A stretch of 32,937 nucleotides of DNA from Flavobacterium sp. (GTDB taxonomy: Bacteria > Bacteroidota > Bacteroidia > Flavobacteriales > Flavobacteriaceae). Under the pieces are notes generated by a model. The model did no database searches and was not told the origin of the DNA. It saw only the letters and a list, made by a program, of their open reading frames with translations. Position numbers and translations under genes: made by a program. Positions within the stretch are counted from its first letter, which is position 1. Each line of letters opens with the position of its first letter. The DNA lies in the NCBI RefSeq assembly GCF_025352425.1, contig NZ_JANXTI010000079.1, forward strand, positions 1 to 32,937, read 5' to 3'. Below are positions 19,722-28,098 of this stretch, in pieces.

Positions 19722-19769
19722 TTTGGTCACAGAAATATTATTTATTTACTTTGCCATTCAAAGTACTTT
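19722..19769 (+). promoter_or_regulatory. Promoter with overlapping three-half-site operator (membrane protein/regulator unit)
   Basis: A -33 TTTG (19722-19725) lies 20 bp before a -7-like TTACTTTG (19746-19753). The operator ACTTTG (19748-19753), 5-nt spacer, CAAAGT (19759-19764), directly followed by ACTTT (19765-19769), overlaps the -7 box and the likely transcription start. The same arrangement recurs at 20700-20721. Inferred: the winged-helix protein encoded at 20384 represses its own unit and the creD unit. Confidence 0.72.
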
Positions 19770-19772
19770 AAA

Positions 19773-20381
19773 ATGGAAAACGAAAAATACCTTAAAGACA
19801 TACAAGACATCAAGCAGATGATGTCAAAATCTACACAATTTATTTCATTAAGTGGCTTATCCGGAATTTTGGCCGGGATTTACGCATTGATTGGTGCTTA
19901 TATTGTCAATCGGCTTTTGGAGAAAAACAAATATGATGTTGTGATTATCGAAGGATTAACGTTTAAACTAATAATTCTGACCGCTTTCATTGTTTTAGTA
20001 CTTTCATTAGTTACGGCATTCATAATGACCAAGCAAAAGGCTAAAAAATTAGGAGAAAATGTCTGGAATTCTTCATCAAAAAGGCTGCTGATAAACTTTT
20101 GTATTCCTTTATTCACGGGTGGAATTTTTGCTTTGCTCCTATTGCGTCACGGCGTTTATGGTCTGATTGCACCAATAACTTTAATTTTTTACGGATTGGC
20201 TTGTCTGAATGCCAGTAAATACACTTTGAAAGACGTTCGCTACTTAGGAATAACTGAAATTATTTTAGGTTTAATTGCCGTTGAGTTTGCGGGATATGGT
20301 TTGTACTTTTGGGTATTAGGTTTTGGAATTTGCCATATAGTTTACGGTGCGGTTATGTATTTTAAATATGATAGGGATTAA
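19773..20381 (+). CDS. Conserved-type inner-membrane protein, function unknown
   Basis: 202 residues. A short charged N terminus (MENEKYLKDIQDIKQMM) is followed by about six hydrophobic segments. No enzymatic motif is visible. The downstream regulator gene starts 2 bp after the stop, so the two are translationally linked. This membrane-protein/small-regulator pairing next to creD suggests that the membrane protein senses an envelope condition or modulates the regulator; that is inference from context only. Confidence 0.82.
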   Translation: MENEKYLKDIQDIKQMMSKSTQFISLSGLSGILAGIYALIGAYIVNRLLEKNKYDVVIIEGLTFKLIILTAFIVLVLSLVTAFIMTKQKAKKLGENVWNSSSKRLLINFCIPLFTGGIFALLLLRHGVYGLIAPITLIFYGLACLNASKYTLKDVRYLGITEIILGLIAVEFAGYGLYFWVLGFGICHIVYGAVMYFKYDRD

Positions 20382-20383
20382 CA

Positions 20384-20680
20384 GTGAAAACCATAATCCA
20401 AAATATCAACAAAGCCTTTGATCACCGAATCCGTCTCGGGATTATGTCGGTATTGATGGTCAATGAAAGTGCCGATTTTAATATGCTAAAAGAAATGCTT
20501 GGTGTTACCGATGGAAATCTTGCCAGTCATACCAAAGCATTGGAAACCGAAAACTATATCATGATTGAAAAACAATTCATCGGAAAGAAGCCTAACACCA
20601 GGTATATTGCCACGACAACTGGAAAAAAAGCGTTTAGGGAACATATTGAAGCGCTTGAAAAATTAATCAAAAAAAGTTAA
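20384..20680 (+). CDS. Winged-helix transcriptional regulator (HTH_34-like)
   Basis: 98 residues from a GTG start 2 bp after the preceding stop. The fold reads as one compact winged helix: FDHRIRLGIMSVL, then the recognition region LKEMLGVTDGNLASHTKALE, then the wing YIMIEKQFIGKKPNTRYIATTTGKKAF. This resembles small MarR/ArsR-like proteins of the HTH_34 family. There is no separate ligand domain. Because identical operators stand before the 19773 unit and the 20736-23079 unit, it probably autoregulates and controls creD. Whether it represses or activates is inferred from operator overlap with the -7 box, which favours repression. Confidence 0.88.
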   Translation: MKTIIQNINKAFDHRIRLGIMSVLMVNESADFNMLKEMLGVTDGNLASHTKALETENYIMIEKQFIGKKPNTRYIATTTGKKAFREHIEALEKLIKKS

Positions 20681-20699
20681 CCTATTTTTTTATCAATAA

Positions 20700-20721
20700 A
20701 CTTTGAAATTCAAAGTACTTT
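20700..20721 (+). promoter_or_regulatory. Second copy of the three-half-site operator (DUF1361-creD unit)
   Basis: ACTTTG (20700-20705), spacer aaatt, CAAAGT (20711-20716), then ACTTT (20717-20721). It matches the 19748-19769 copy at all half-site bases and at three of five spacer bases, and lies 14 bp before the ATG at 20736. The sequence around 20698-20705 (AAACTTTG) could be a degenerate -7 box. Confidence 0.75.
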
Positions 20722-20735
20722 TAATTATTAAAATT

Positions 20736-21392
20736 ATGAACAAAATTTTAACCATTTATTTTTTAAACAAAAAACAAAACTCCAATTTAGTAAGCTTGGG
20801 CATAATTTCAATCGCTTTAATGCTGTTAAGGGTCAAAATCACGCACGATATCTATTTGCTCTTTTTGATATGGAATTTATTTTTAGGATACATTCCTTAT
20901 TTTCTATCATCAGAAATTAAGATAACTGTTCCTGGTAGATTTAAATTTTATTTACTCTTCGTGAGCTGGTTCCTTTTCCTGCCAAATGCGTTCTATTTAT
21001 TGACAGATTTCAAACATCTAAACCACGACAACGACCTACAGTATTTATTTGATACATTATTACTGGCCTGCTTTTCCATAGCGGGATTTTATGCTGGAAT
21101 TTCTTCGATGCTTCAAATTCAAGGATTGTTGGAAATGAAATTTCACAGTAAAAAGTGTCGCCAAATAATAGTCATCCTTTGTTATCTCTCAGCCTTTGGC
21201 GTCTATCTTGGGCGTGTAATGAGGTTTAACAGCTGGGATATTTTGAGTAACCCTGTTGACCTTTTTTCTACAATTCTTAACAGCACGCAAAGTTTTCATA
21301 CTTATGAATTTACATTCTATTTTGGAAGCTTCATCCTAATAATCTACAGTATTTCTTATTTATTATTTGAAAATAAAACAACTATATCATGA
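20736..21392 (+). CDS. DUF1361 family membrane protein
   Basis: 218 residues from the ATG at 20736. An in-frame TTG at 20703 lies inside the operator and is rejected. About six membrane segments are visible. The stretch LFVSWFLFLPNAFYLLTDFKHL and the later YLGRVMRFNSWDIL are features I associate with DUF1361 proteins. The function of the family is unknown. The last bases overlap the next start codon (ATGA), so it is cotranscribed with the small membrane protein and creD. Confidence 0.83.
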   Translation: MNKILTIYFLNKKQNSNLVSLGIISIALMLLRVKITHDIYLLFLIWNLFLGYIPYFLSSEIKITVPGRFKFYLLFVSWFLFLPNAFYLLTDFKHLNHDNDLQYLFDTLLLACFSIAGFYAGISSMLQIQGLLEMKFHSKKCRQIIVILCYLSAFGVYLGRVMRFNSWDILSNPVDLFSTILNSTQSFHTYEFTFYFGSFILIIYSISYLLFENKTTIS

Positions 21393-21694
21393 TAACACAA
21401 ACAAAATCCACAGGAAAGTTTTCAACCTATTTAGCCATTACTTCTTTCGGAATCGGAACACTTTTGCTAATCCTTTATTTATTATTCCCGGAAACGATGT
21501 TACTCATATATGCCGGATATTTTTATGTTCTATTGGCCATTCTAATCAATGGAATCACATTTCTACACTTATTCTATCTATTCATAATTTATCGCCTTAA
21601 AAGAGAAATCATTGCTATTCGAATGCTCATCCTTCTGGCAAACATTCCAATTGCATTATTCTATTTAAACATCGTAATACATACAACCAATTAA
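21389..21694 (+). CDS. Small membrane protein of the creD operon
   Basis: 101 residues with about three hydrophobic segments and a basic loop (YRLKREIIAIR). It starts inside the stop codon of the DUF1361 gene (ATGA overlap) and is followed by creD after 26 bp. I do not recognise a named family. A competing frame at 21367-21600 overlaps both neighbours and lacks the coupling. Confidence 0.78.
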   Translation: MITQTKSTGKFSTYLAITSFGIGTLLLILYLLFPETMLLIYAGYFYVLLAILINGITFLHLFYLFIIYRLKREIIAIRMLILLANIPIALFYLNIVIHTTN

Positions 21695-21720
21695 TTCTAA
21701 CATAAAAAACAATTAAAATC

Positions 21721-23079
21721 ATGGAAATTTCAGAAAACGAAACACAAGAAGAAAGAACAGGCTTCTTTCAATCTACAACTGCAAAAATGCTAATGGTAGG
21801 ATTCCTAACCTTGGTCTTATTAATTCCGCTATTCTTTGTACAGGATTTAATTCGAGAACGTTCACAGCGAAAAACAGAAATGGTGGATGAAGTTACCAAT
21901 TTATGGGGAAAGGACATCTTGTTTTACGGTCCGATTTTAAGGATTCCGTACACAAGTTACGAAGCTTACAACATCACCAATCCCAAAACCGGGGCAACAA
22001 CCATTGAGAGAAAAGCTGTAAGCAATTATGCCTATTTCTTTCCTAATGAATTAAAAAATACTTCAAATATCAAGAAAAATGAATCGCTGAAACGTGGCAT
22101 TTTTAATCATGTGGTTTTCACGGCAGATATGAATTTCAAAGGAAATTTTGCATCTCCGAATTTTACAAAACTTGGCATAGCCGAAGAAAACATTCAATGG
22201 AGCAAAGCTTCCATAATCGTAAAAACCACCAATTTAAAAAGCATTAAAAGTGAACTTAAAATTCAATTGAACAATGATAAATTTTCTTTTGAACCACAAA
22301 ACAATGACAAAAGCGAATACAGCGTTTTGGCCACCAACAGCTTTGATTACAAAGCATTAATCAAAAATGATAAAATCAATTTCAATTTTGGAATCACGTA
22401 CAACGGAAGCAATAGCGTAAAATTTATTCCAGTTGGAAAAATAACTACGGTAAGCGTAGATTCTGATTGGGAATCACCGAGTTTTGAAGGTTCATTTGCT
22501 GCAAGCGATACCACGAAAACCATTAACAAAAAAGGATTTCACGCGGATTGGAAAATCCTCGACATCAACCGAACATTTACACAGCAGTATGTAAATGCAT
22601 TACCTGATTTGGATGATTATCTGTTTGGCGTAAAACTAATCCAAACTGTGGATGAATACCAGCAGAACGAACGTGCTTCAAAATATGGTTTTCTGGTTAT
22701 TGGTTTGACTTTCCTGATTTTCTTCTTAATTCAATCTGTTAGTAAAATCAATATTCATATTTTCCAGTATTCAATGATAGGTTTGGCGCTTATCATGTTC
22801 TATACGTTGCTGATTTCAATTACAGAACACAGTACATTTAGCTTTGCCTATACCGTTGCCGGGACTTCAGTCGTCGCCATGATAACTTTGTATTCTATTT
22901 CGATTTTAAAAAACAGGAAGTTCCCAATGTTCATTGGAATTTCACTTTCGGTTTTGTACACATTCATATATGTGATCATTCAAATGGAAGATTATGCATT
23001 GCTTGTGGGAAGCATTGGATTATTTTTAATTCTGGGTGCAGTGATGTATTTCTCAAGAAAAATTGATTGGAGTAAATAA
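21721..23079 (+). CDS. creD: Cell envelope integrity protein CreD family
   Basis: 452 residues, typical length. An N-terminal membrane segment (about 23-42, ending LLIPLFFVQDLI) is followed by the family signature LIRERSQRKTEMVDEV and W-G-x-D-x-x-x-x-G-P-I-L-R-I-P-Y. Next come a large non-cytoplasmic beta-rich domain to about residue 310 and a cluster of C-terminal membrane helices. CreD is an inner-membrane protein linked to envelope stress, and in E. coli it is controlled by CreBC. Here it is the last gene of a unit under the three-half-site operator at 20700, so a one-component winged-helix protein seems to replace CreBC. It ends at a strong terminator. Confidence 0.93.
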   Translation: MEISENETQEERTGFFQSTTAKMLMVGFLTLVLLIPLFFVQDLIRERSQRKTEMVDEVTNLWGKDILFYGPILRIPYTSYEAYNITNPKTGATTIERKAVSNYAYFFPNELKNTSNIKKNESLKRGIFNHVVFTADMNFKGNFASPNFTKLGIAEENIQWSKASIIVKTTNLKSIKSELKIQLNNDKFSFEPQNNDKSEYSVLATNSFDYKALIKNDKINFNFGITYNGSNSVKFIPVGKITTVSVDSDWESPSFEGSFAASDTTKTINKKGFHADWKILDINRTFTQQYVNALPDLDDYLFGVKLIQTVDEYQQNERASKYGFLVIGLTFLIFFLIQSVSKINIHIFQYSMIGLALIMFYTLLISITEHSTFSFAYTVAGTSVVAMITLYSISILKNRKFPMFIGISLSVLYTFIYVIIQMEDYALLVGSIGLFLILGAVMYFSRKIDWSK

Positions 23080-23100
23080 GTAAGTTTTTAGTTTAAAAGA

Positions 23101-23133
23101 AAAAAAACCTGTTCAAATAGAGCAGGTTTTTTT
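23101..23133. terminator. Bidirectional intrinsic terminator between creD and menC
   Basis: AAAAAAACCTG (23101-23111) and CAGGTTTTTTT (23123-23133) form a stem that can be extended by three further pairs around an AAATA loop. It has T-runs in both orientations. The right arm touches the menC stop codon. Confidence 0.92.
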
Positions 23134-24181
23134 AATGAAAATCATCAAGATTAATTTTCCAGTCTTTGTTTTTATCGTACCAAAGTTGTCCCTTAAAAAC
23201 CGTTAACGGACAATCAAAATTATTGGTAAATAAACCTCCTGTTCCTAAACCTTGTGGCATTAAATTATTTTGCAAAAAAGTAAATTGAGCAATCGCATTT
23301 AAACCAACATTGCTTTCCAAAGCTGAAGTAATCCACCAACCAATATTCAATTTTTCTGCAATCGAAATCCATTCTAAAGTTCCACGAAATCCACCAATAA
23401 AACTTGGCTTCAAAACGATATATTGCGGGCTTATTTTTTGAAGTAAATTTTCCTTTTCTTCCTTCGTAAACACGCCAATAAGTGCTTCATCTAAAGCTAT
23501 AGGAATTTGGCTATTTCTACATAGAGCTGACATCGTGTCAGTATGATTTTTATCAATAGGTTGCTCTATGCTATGAATCTTAAAGCCAGTTATTTGTGTA
23601 ATTTTACATAAAGCGTCATTTTCAGAAAAAGCCTCATTAGCATCGACCCTAATTTCAATTGTATTTTCATCAAAATTAGCTCTGATAGAGCGCAATAAAT
23701 CGATTTCCTTGTCAAAATCTATTGCTCCAATTTTCAGTTTTATACAAGTAAAACCTTGTTCTATTTTGTCCTCAATTTGGGCTTTCATAAAGGCTTCATC
23801 ACCCATCCAAACCAGGCCATTTATCGAAATGCTTTTTGTGCTTTTTGTAAAATCGGAAGGAAATAAAACGAACGGATTTTCGCTTTTCAAAGACAGAAAA
23901 GCCATCTCAATTCCGAATTGAATTGATGGGAATTCTATTAATTCATCCCAAAGTTTTTGTTCTCCAAGATGAATATTTTTACAAGTCCATTTTAATTTTT
24001 CTTCATAATCCGGTCGGTCGTCTGCAGATAATCCGCGAAGGATTCCGCACTCGCCTATTCCTTTTTTGCCGTCTTTTTCCAAGATGATAAACCAGGTTTC
24101 CTTATCTGTTAAAATGCCTCGTGAAGTTCCGGAAGCTTGTTTAAAATGAAGTATGTATTTGAAGTACGACGCCTTCATCAT
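23132..24181 (-). CDS. menC: o-Succinylbenzoate synthase, menaquinone biosynthesis
   Basis: 349 residues, enolase superfamily. It dehydrates SHCHC to o-succinylbenzoate in menaquinone synthesis. Catalytic landmarks are in order: K148-x-K150 (CIKLKIG), metal ligands D180 (RVDANEAF), E206 (IEQP) and D231 (ALDEAL), and the second base K258 (VLKPSFIGG). It begins with two consecutive Met codons. The first overlaps the stop of the upstream hydrolase gene (TAATG), so translation is probably coupled. It is the last gene of the minus-strand menB-menA-hydrolase-menC run and ends at a terminator. OSBS function is supported by the menA/menB context, since the superfamily also includes racemases. Confidence 0.93.
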   Translation of the reverse strand: MMKASYFKYILHFKQASGTSRGILTDKETWFIILEKDGKKGIGECGILRGLSADDRPDYEEKLKWTCKNIHLGEQKLWDELIEFPSIQFGIEMAFLSLKSENPFVLFPSDFTKSTKSISINGLVWMGDEAFMKAQIEDKIEQGFTCIKLKIGAIDFDKEIDLLRSIRANFDENTIEIRVDANEAFSENDALCKITQITGFKIHSIEQPIDKNHTDTMSALCRNSQIPIALDEALIGVFTKEEKENLLQKISPQYIVLKPSFIGGFRGTLEWISIAEKLNIGWWITSALESNVGLNAIAQFTFLQNNLMPQGLGTGGLFTNNFDCPLTVFKGQLWYDKNKDWKINLDDFH

Positions 24182-24858
24182 TAAAGCGAAATGCTTTCTC
24201 CAATATCCAAAAGCATTAAATCCTTTCCGGCATCAAAGAATTTCTTTTTGGCTTCATCGTGATTGATAACTATAAAACCAAATGTATCATAATGACAGCC
24301 TAGTATCTTATCGCAATCCACAAAATCAGCCGCCATGATAGCATCTTCGACATCCATGGTAAAGTTATTGCCAATTGGAAAAATCGCCAGATCAAGCTTT
24401 GTCCGCATGGGAATAAGCTTCATGTCCATAGTAAGCGCAGTATCTCCTGCAATGTAGATGTTTTTATGTTCGCCTTCGATAACAAATCCGCCAGGGTTTC
24501 CGCCATAGGTTCCGTCAGCAAATGAACTTGAATGTACTGCAGTTACATATTTCACTTTGCCGAAATCAAATTGCCAGCTTCCGCCATGATTCATAGGATG
24601 ATACTGAAAGCCTTTATTACCGTAATAAACCGCTGTTTCATAACCTGAAACAATTACAGCATTGGTATTTTTAGCAATTGCTTCAACATCTAAGGTATGA
24701 TCGTTGTGTGCGTGTGTCAGCAAAATATAATCCGCTTTCAGGCTATTTATGTCGATGTGTGCGGCTTTTGGATTTCCTGTAATAAACGGATCAATAATAA
24801 TATGCTTACCGCTAACTTCTATTCCGATGCAGGCGTGCCCGTAGAAAGTAATTTTCAT
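24181..24858 (-). CDS. UPF0173-type metal-dependent hydrolase (metallo-beta-lactamase fold)
   Basis: 225 residues, the usual length of this family. Visible: GHACIGIEV near the N terminus, IIIDPFITGNP, the zinc motif H49-x-H51-x-D53-H54 (THAHNDH), a downstream His in VTAVHSSSF, D in YIAGDTALT, and a final H in LGCHYDTFG. These complete the di-metal site of the metallo-beta-lactamase fold. The physiological substrate of the family is unknown. It lies within the men cluster with its stop overlapping the menC start, which suggests a supporting role in the pathway or simple cotranscription. Confidence 0.9.
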   Translation of the reverse strand: MKITFYGHACIGIEVSGKHIIIDPFITGNPKAAHIDINSLKADYILLTHAHNDHTLDVEAIAKNTNAVIVSGYETAVYYGNKGFQYHPMNHGGSWQFDFGKVKYVTAVHSSSFADGTYGGNPGGFVIEGEHKNIYIAGDTALTMDMKLIPMRTKLDLAIFPIGNNFTMDVEDAIMAADFVDCDKILGCHYDTFGFIVINHDEAKKKFFDAGKDLMLLDIGESISL

Positions 24859-24891
24859 TTGTGTTTTTTTAATATTAATAATCCGAAACCT

Positions 24892-25827
24892 CTATCTTCC
24901 TCCCAAAAAAACATTTACAATTATATCTGAAACAAAAAATATCAGGCTCAATGAAAGCAAAATGGAAAGAAAGAACGTGCTCAATGCCAGTTTCTTTAAC
25001 TCAGGATCTAAAAGTTTTGGATTGTTATTTTTATGCACCCTTAACAGATGTCCCGCCAAGGGAAAGTATGCCGCGATAAATAAATATTGGTCAAATTGAA
25101 AATTATTTAAAAAAGCAAAAGCTATAACGAAAACCATAGCCGATATGATTATGAAGAAATGGTATTTTTTAGCCCATTCTCCACCTTTCTGTACAACTAT
25201 CGTATTCTTACCCGCTTTTCTATCGCTTTCTTCATCACGCATATTGTTTAAGTTCAAAACTCCAACGCTCAAAAAACCAATCGCAGTTGCGGGCAATAGT
25301 AATAACCAGTCTATTTCTTTTGAAAACATAAAATACACGCCAAATGTGCTTACCAATCCAAAGAAAATAAAAACAAAAACATCGCCATAGCCACGATAGC
25401 CATAAGCACTGTTTCCAACGGTATACCGAATAGCCGAGGCTATTGCTAAAATTCCCAAAAATAAAAAGATAAAAGAATAAAGCAGGTAGCTTTCCTTAAA
25501 GGCAAAATAGATTAGCAAAATCGCAAAACACAACGTAATTAGCGAAGTTAAAACCATGGCTTTTTTCATTGCAGACGGCGTAATAACCCCTTTTTGTATG
25601 GCTCGCTTTGGCCCAACCCTATCTTCATTATCAGTTCCTTTGATGCCATCACCATAATCATTGGCAAAATTGGAAAGAATCTGCAATCCCAAAGTGGTGA
25701 GCAAAGCAAAAATTACAATTTTCCAATTGAACATTGCCTGTGACATGGCATAAAAACTGCCCACAATAATTCCGGATACCGAAAGCGGTAGCGTTCTAAC
25801 CCGTGCGGCTTCAATCCAGTGTTTCAT
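24892..25827 (-). CDS. menA: 1,4-Dihydroxy-2-naphthoate polyprenyltransferase
   Basis: 311 residues, UbiA superfamily, with about eight to nine membrane helices. The first Asp-rich motif is N56-D57-Y-G-D60 followed by D66 (NDYGDGIKGTDNEDR), and the second is NLNNMRDEESDRKAGKNT. Both bind Mg-diphosphate of the prenyl donor. MenA prenylates and decarboxylates dihydroxynaphthoate to demethylmenaquinone in the inner membrane. It stands 80 bp downstream of menB and 33 bp upstream of the hydrolase gene. Confidence 0.95.
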   Translation of the reverse strand: MKHWIEAARVRTLPLSVSGIIVGSFYAMSQAMFNWKIVIFALLTTLGLQILSNFANDYGDGIKGTDNEDRVGPKRAIQKGVITPSAMKKAMVLTSLITLCFAILLIYFAFKESYLLYSFIFLFLGILAIASAIRYTVGNSAYGYRGYGDVFVFIFFGLVSTFGVYFMFSKEIDWLLLLPATAIGFLSVGVLNLNNMRDEESDRKAGKNTIVVQKGGEWAKKYHFFIIISAMVFVIAFAFLNNFQFDQYLFIAAYFPLAGHLLRVHKNNNPKLLDPELKKLALSTFFLSILLSLSLIFFVSDIIVNVFLGGR

Positions 25828-25838
25828 TTTTTAAGTTT

Positions 25839-25892
25839 ATTTGGTTATGGGGTTATTCGGTTATTTGTATTTGGCTATTCAACTAACCAAAT
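25839..25892. repeat. Intergenic inverted repeat between menB and menA
   Basis: ATTTGGTTA (25839-25847) and TAACCAAAT (25884-25892) form a perfect 9-bp inverted repeat with a 36-nt loop that itself holds several GGTTAT copies. There is no U-tract. It could be a processing or attenuation structure in the men transcript. Confidence 0.4.
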
Positions 25893-25907
25893 TACCAAAT
25901 CCACAAA

Positions 25908-26747
25908 TTACGGTAACCACTTCTTTTCAAAGTTTGGCTTTCGTTTTTCCAAAAATGCATCCCTTCCTTCTTTCGCTTCGTCAGTCATGTAGGCTAATCG
26001 GGTGGCTTCGCCGGCAAAAACCTGTTGGCCAACCATTCCATCATCCGTTAGATTCATGGCAAACTTCAACATTTTTATGGATGTTGGCGATTTCTCCAAA
26101 ATCTCCTGCGCCCATTGATAGGCTGTGTCTTCGAGCTCTGCGTGCGGAATAACGGCATTCACCATTCCCATATCAAAAGCTTCCTGAGCCGAATAATTTC
26201 TTCCCAAAAAGAATATTTCCCGCGCCCTTTTTTGTCCCACCATTTTTGCCAGATAAGCCGAACCATAGCCACCATCAAAACTCGTCACATCAGCATCGGT
26301 TTGCTTAAAGATAGCATGTTCTTTACTTGCTAGAGTCAAATCGCAGACAACGTGTAAACTATGACCGCCACCAACAGCCCAACCGGGAACAACGCAGATA
26401 ACGGCTTTTGGCATAAAACGAATTAACCGCTGCACATCCAGAATATTCAAACGATGATAACCATCATCACCTACATAGCCCTGATGACCGCGGGCTTTTT
26501 GATCGCCGCCCGAACAAAAAGACCAAATACCATCTTTAGAGCTCGGACCTTCTGCCGAAAGCAAAATCACGCCAATAGAAGTGTCTTCCTGAGCATCTTG
26601 AAAAGCCTGTAATAATTCACTGGTGGTTTTCGGTCGGAAGGCATTGCGAACATCGGGACGATTGAAAGCTATTCGCGCAACGCCGTTGCATTTTTTATAA
26701 GTGATGTCTTCAAAATCTTTAACTGTCTTCCAATTAATTGAATTCAT
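25908..26747 (-). CDS. menB: 1,4-Dihydroxy-2-naphthoyl-CoA synthase
   Basis: 279 residues, crotonase fold. It cyclises o-succinylbenzoyl-CoA to 1,4-dihydroxy-2-naphthoyl-CoA. Visible: the oxyanion region SGGDQKARG, PGWAVGGGHSLHVVCDLTLAS, and the active-site segment QTDADVTSFDGGYGSAYLA with S156 and D158. D151 occupies the position that is Gly156 in E. coli MenB and Asp185 in M. tuberculosis, so this is the bicarbonate-independent (Asp) type. It is the first gene of the minus-strand men run; menD, menE and menF are not in the window. Confidence 0.96.
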   Translation of the reverse strand: MNSINWKTVKDFEDITYKKCNGVARIAFNRPDVRNAFRPKTTSELLQAFQDAQEDTSIGVILLSAEGPSSKDGIWSFCSGGDQKARGHQGYVGDDGYHRLNILDVQRLIRFMPKAVICVVPGWAVGGGHSLHVVCDLTLASKEHAIFKQTDADVTSFDGGYGSAYLAKMVGQKRAREIFFLGRNYSAQEAFDMGMVNAVIPHAELEDTAYQWAQEILEKSPTSIKMLKFAMNLTDDGMVGQQVFAGEATRLAYMTDEAKEGRDAFLEKRKPNFEKKWLP

Positions 26748-26860
26748 GTAAATGCTTAAATTTGTTAAAATAAAAGTTAGGAAAAAATAAATTAATCTAT
26801 TTTAGCGTAAAAATAAACCATTTTTTACTTTTAACTGCAAAAAACAAATAGTAAATCCTT

Positions 26861-28009
26861 ATGAACAAACCGATATTTTACATTGCATTCTTATTATTCA
26901 GTTATAACGGGTTTTCACAAACTTATGAATTCCATACGATTAAAGATATTGAAGCCACGCCTGTAATCTCACAAGATCAAACGGGAACCTGCTGGAGTTT
27001 TTCTACCACCTCATTTTTAGAAGCGGAAATTATTCGTTTAACGGGAAAGAAAGTAGACCTTTCTGAAATGTACAATGTTCGAAATACTTATCTTGACAAA
27101 GCCGAAAACTATGTGATGCGACAGGGAAAAGCCCAATTTGGCGAAGGCGGATTGAGTCACGATGTTATAAACAGTGCCAAAAGGTATGGCGTTGTTCCCG
27201 AAAGCAACTTCATCGGGAAAACAGACCCTAATTCGGTATACAACCACGATAAGATGGTTGGTGAATTAGAGGCCATTGTAAAAAAAGCGGTAGCTGAAAC
27301 TCCAAAAAAATATCCTAACTGGAAAGCCGATTATGCCGGAGTTTTAGATACCTATATGGGTAAATTTAATCAGGATGATAAAATAATTTCATCCCAACAA
27401 GCCATCGATAACAATAAAATCAATTACGAAGGGAAGTCGCTTACGCCAAAGCAATTTTTGGCAACGACGAAATTGAATTTAGACGATTATGTAACCCTGA
27501 CTTCCTTTACAAATGAAGCTTTTTATTCAAAATTTATTCTAAGTATTCCTGATAATTTTGCCAATGGCAGTTACTACAATCTGCCGTTGGATGAGTTCAT
27601 TCAAAATATAGACAATGCACTGGATAAAGGATTTACTATAACTTTGGATACTGATGTCAGCGAAAAAACTTTTTCGGGTGCTAGAGGCATTGCGGTTATT
27701 CCGGAAAATGAGGGAGATGCTACTTTGATATTAAACGAAATCAAACCCGAAAAAAGAATTACCCAGGAATACCGCCAGGCTGAATTTGAAAATTATGACA
27801 CCGTTGATGATCATTTGATGCACATTGTTGGGAAAGTTGCCGACCAGAAAGGAAATCAATATTATAAAGTAAAAAACTCCTGGGGAACAAGTTCGGGGAG
27901 AGATGGTTTTGTATATATCAGCGTTCCTTTTGTTCGCTTAAAAGCGATTTCGGTGATGCTGCATAAAGACGGTTTGATTAAAAAGACTAAAACGGCGTTG
28001 GGAGTATGA
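26861..28009 (+). CDS. Exported C1 family (bleomycin hydrolase/PepC-like) cysteine peptidase
   Basis: 382 residues with an N-terminal signal peptide (MNKPIFYIAFLLFSYNGFSQ). The papain-fold catalytic set is intact: Q39 (SQDQTG) and C44 in TCWSFSTTSFLE, H318 in DDHLMHIVG and N339 in VKNSWG. The GGLSHD and ARG segments fit the C1B (bleomycin hydrolase/aminopeptidase C) branch, which normally is cytoplasmic and about 440-450 residues long. This protein is shorter and exported. Predicted role: aminopeptidase or endopeptidase acting outside the cytoplasm. It may be transcribed with the MFS gene 89 bp downstream. Confidence 0.9.
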   Translation: MNKPIFYIAFLLFSYNGFSQTYEFHTIKDIEATPVISQDQTGTCWSFSTTSFLEAEIIRLTGKKVDLSEMYNVRNTYLDKAENYVMRQGKAQFGEGGLSHDVINSAKRYGVVPESNFIGKTDPNSVYNHDKMVGELEAIVKKAVAETPKKYPNWKADYAGVLDTYMGKFNQDDKIISSQQAIDNNKINYEGKSLTPKQFLATTKLNLDDYVTLTSFTNEAFYSKFILSIPDNFANGSYYNLPLDEFIQNIDNALDKGFTITLDTDVSEKTFSGARGIAVIPENEGDATLILNEIKPEKRITQEYRQAEFENYDTVDDHLMHIVGKVADQKGNQYYKVKNSWGTSSGRDGFVYISVPFVRLKAISVMLHKDGLIKKTKTALGV

Positions 28010-28098
28010 GATTCCTTCGTGCCTCGGAATGACTAATGAACCTGAAGGACTAAATCTTTCCCGTTTTTTGTTATATTTATCCGAGCAAAACCAAACCA

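Noticed and set aside
20703..20735. TTG start giving a longer DUF1361 protein
   Set aside because: It lies inside the operator; the ATG at 20736 is better placed and opens with a normal N terminus.
25841..26333. Plus-strand open frames opposite menB
   Set aside because: They are shadows of the well-supported minus-strand menB gene.
28011..28030. ATTCC...GGAAT hairpin after the C1 peptidase as a terminator
   Set aside because: Stem of only five pairs with a long loop and no T-run; the MFS gene may be cotranscribed.
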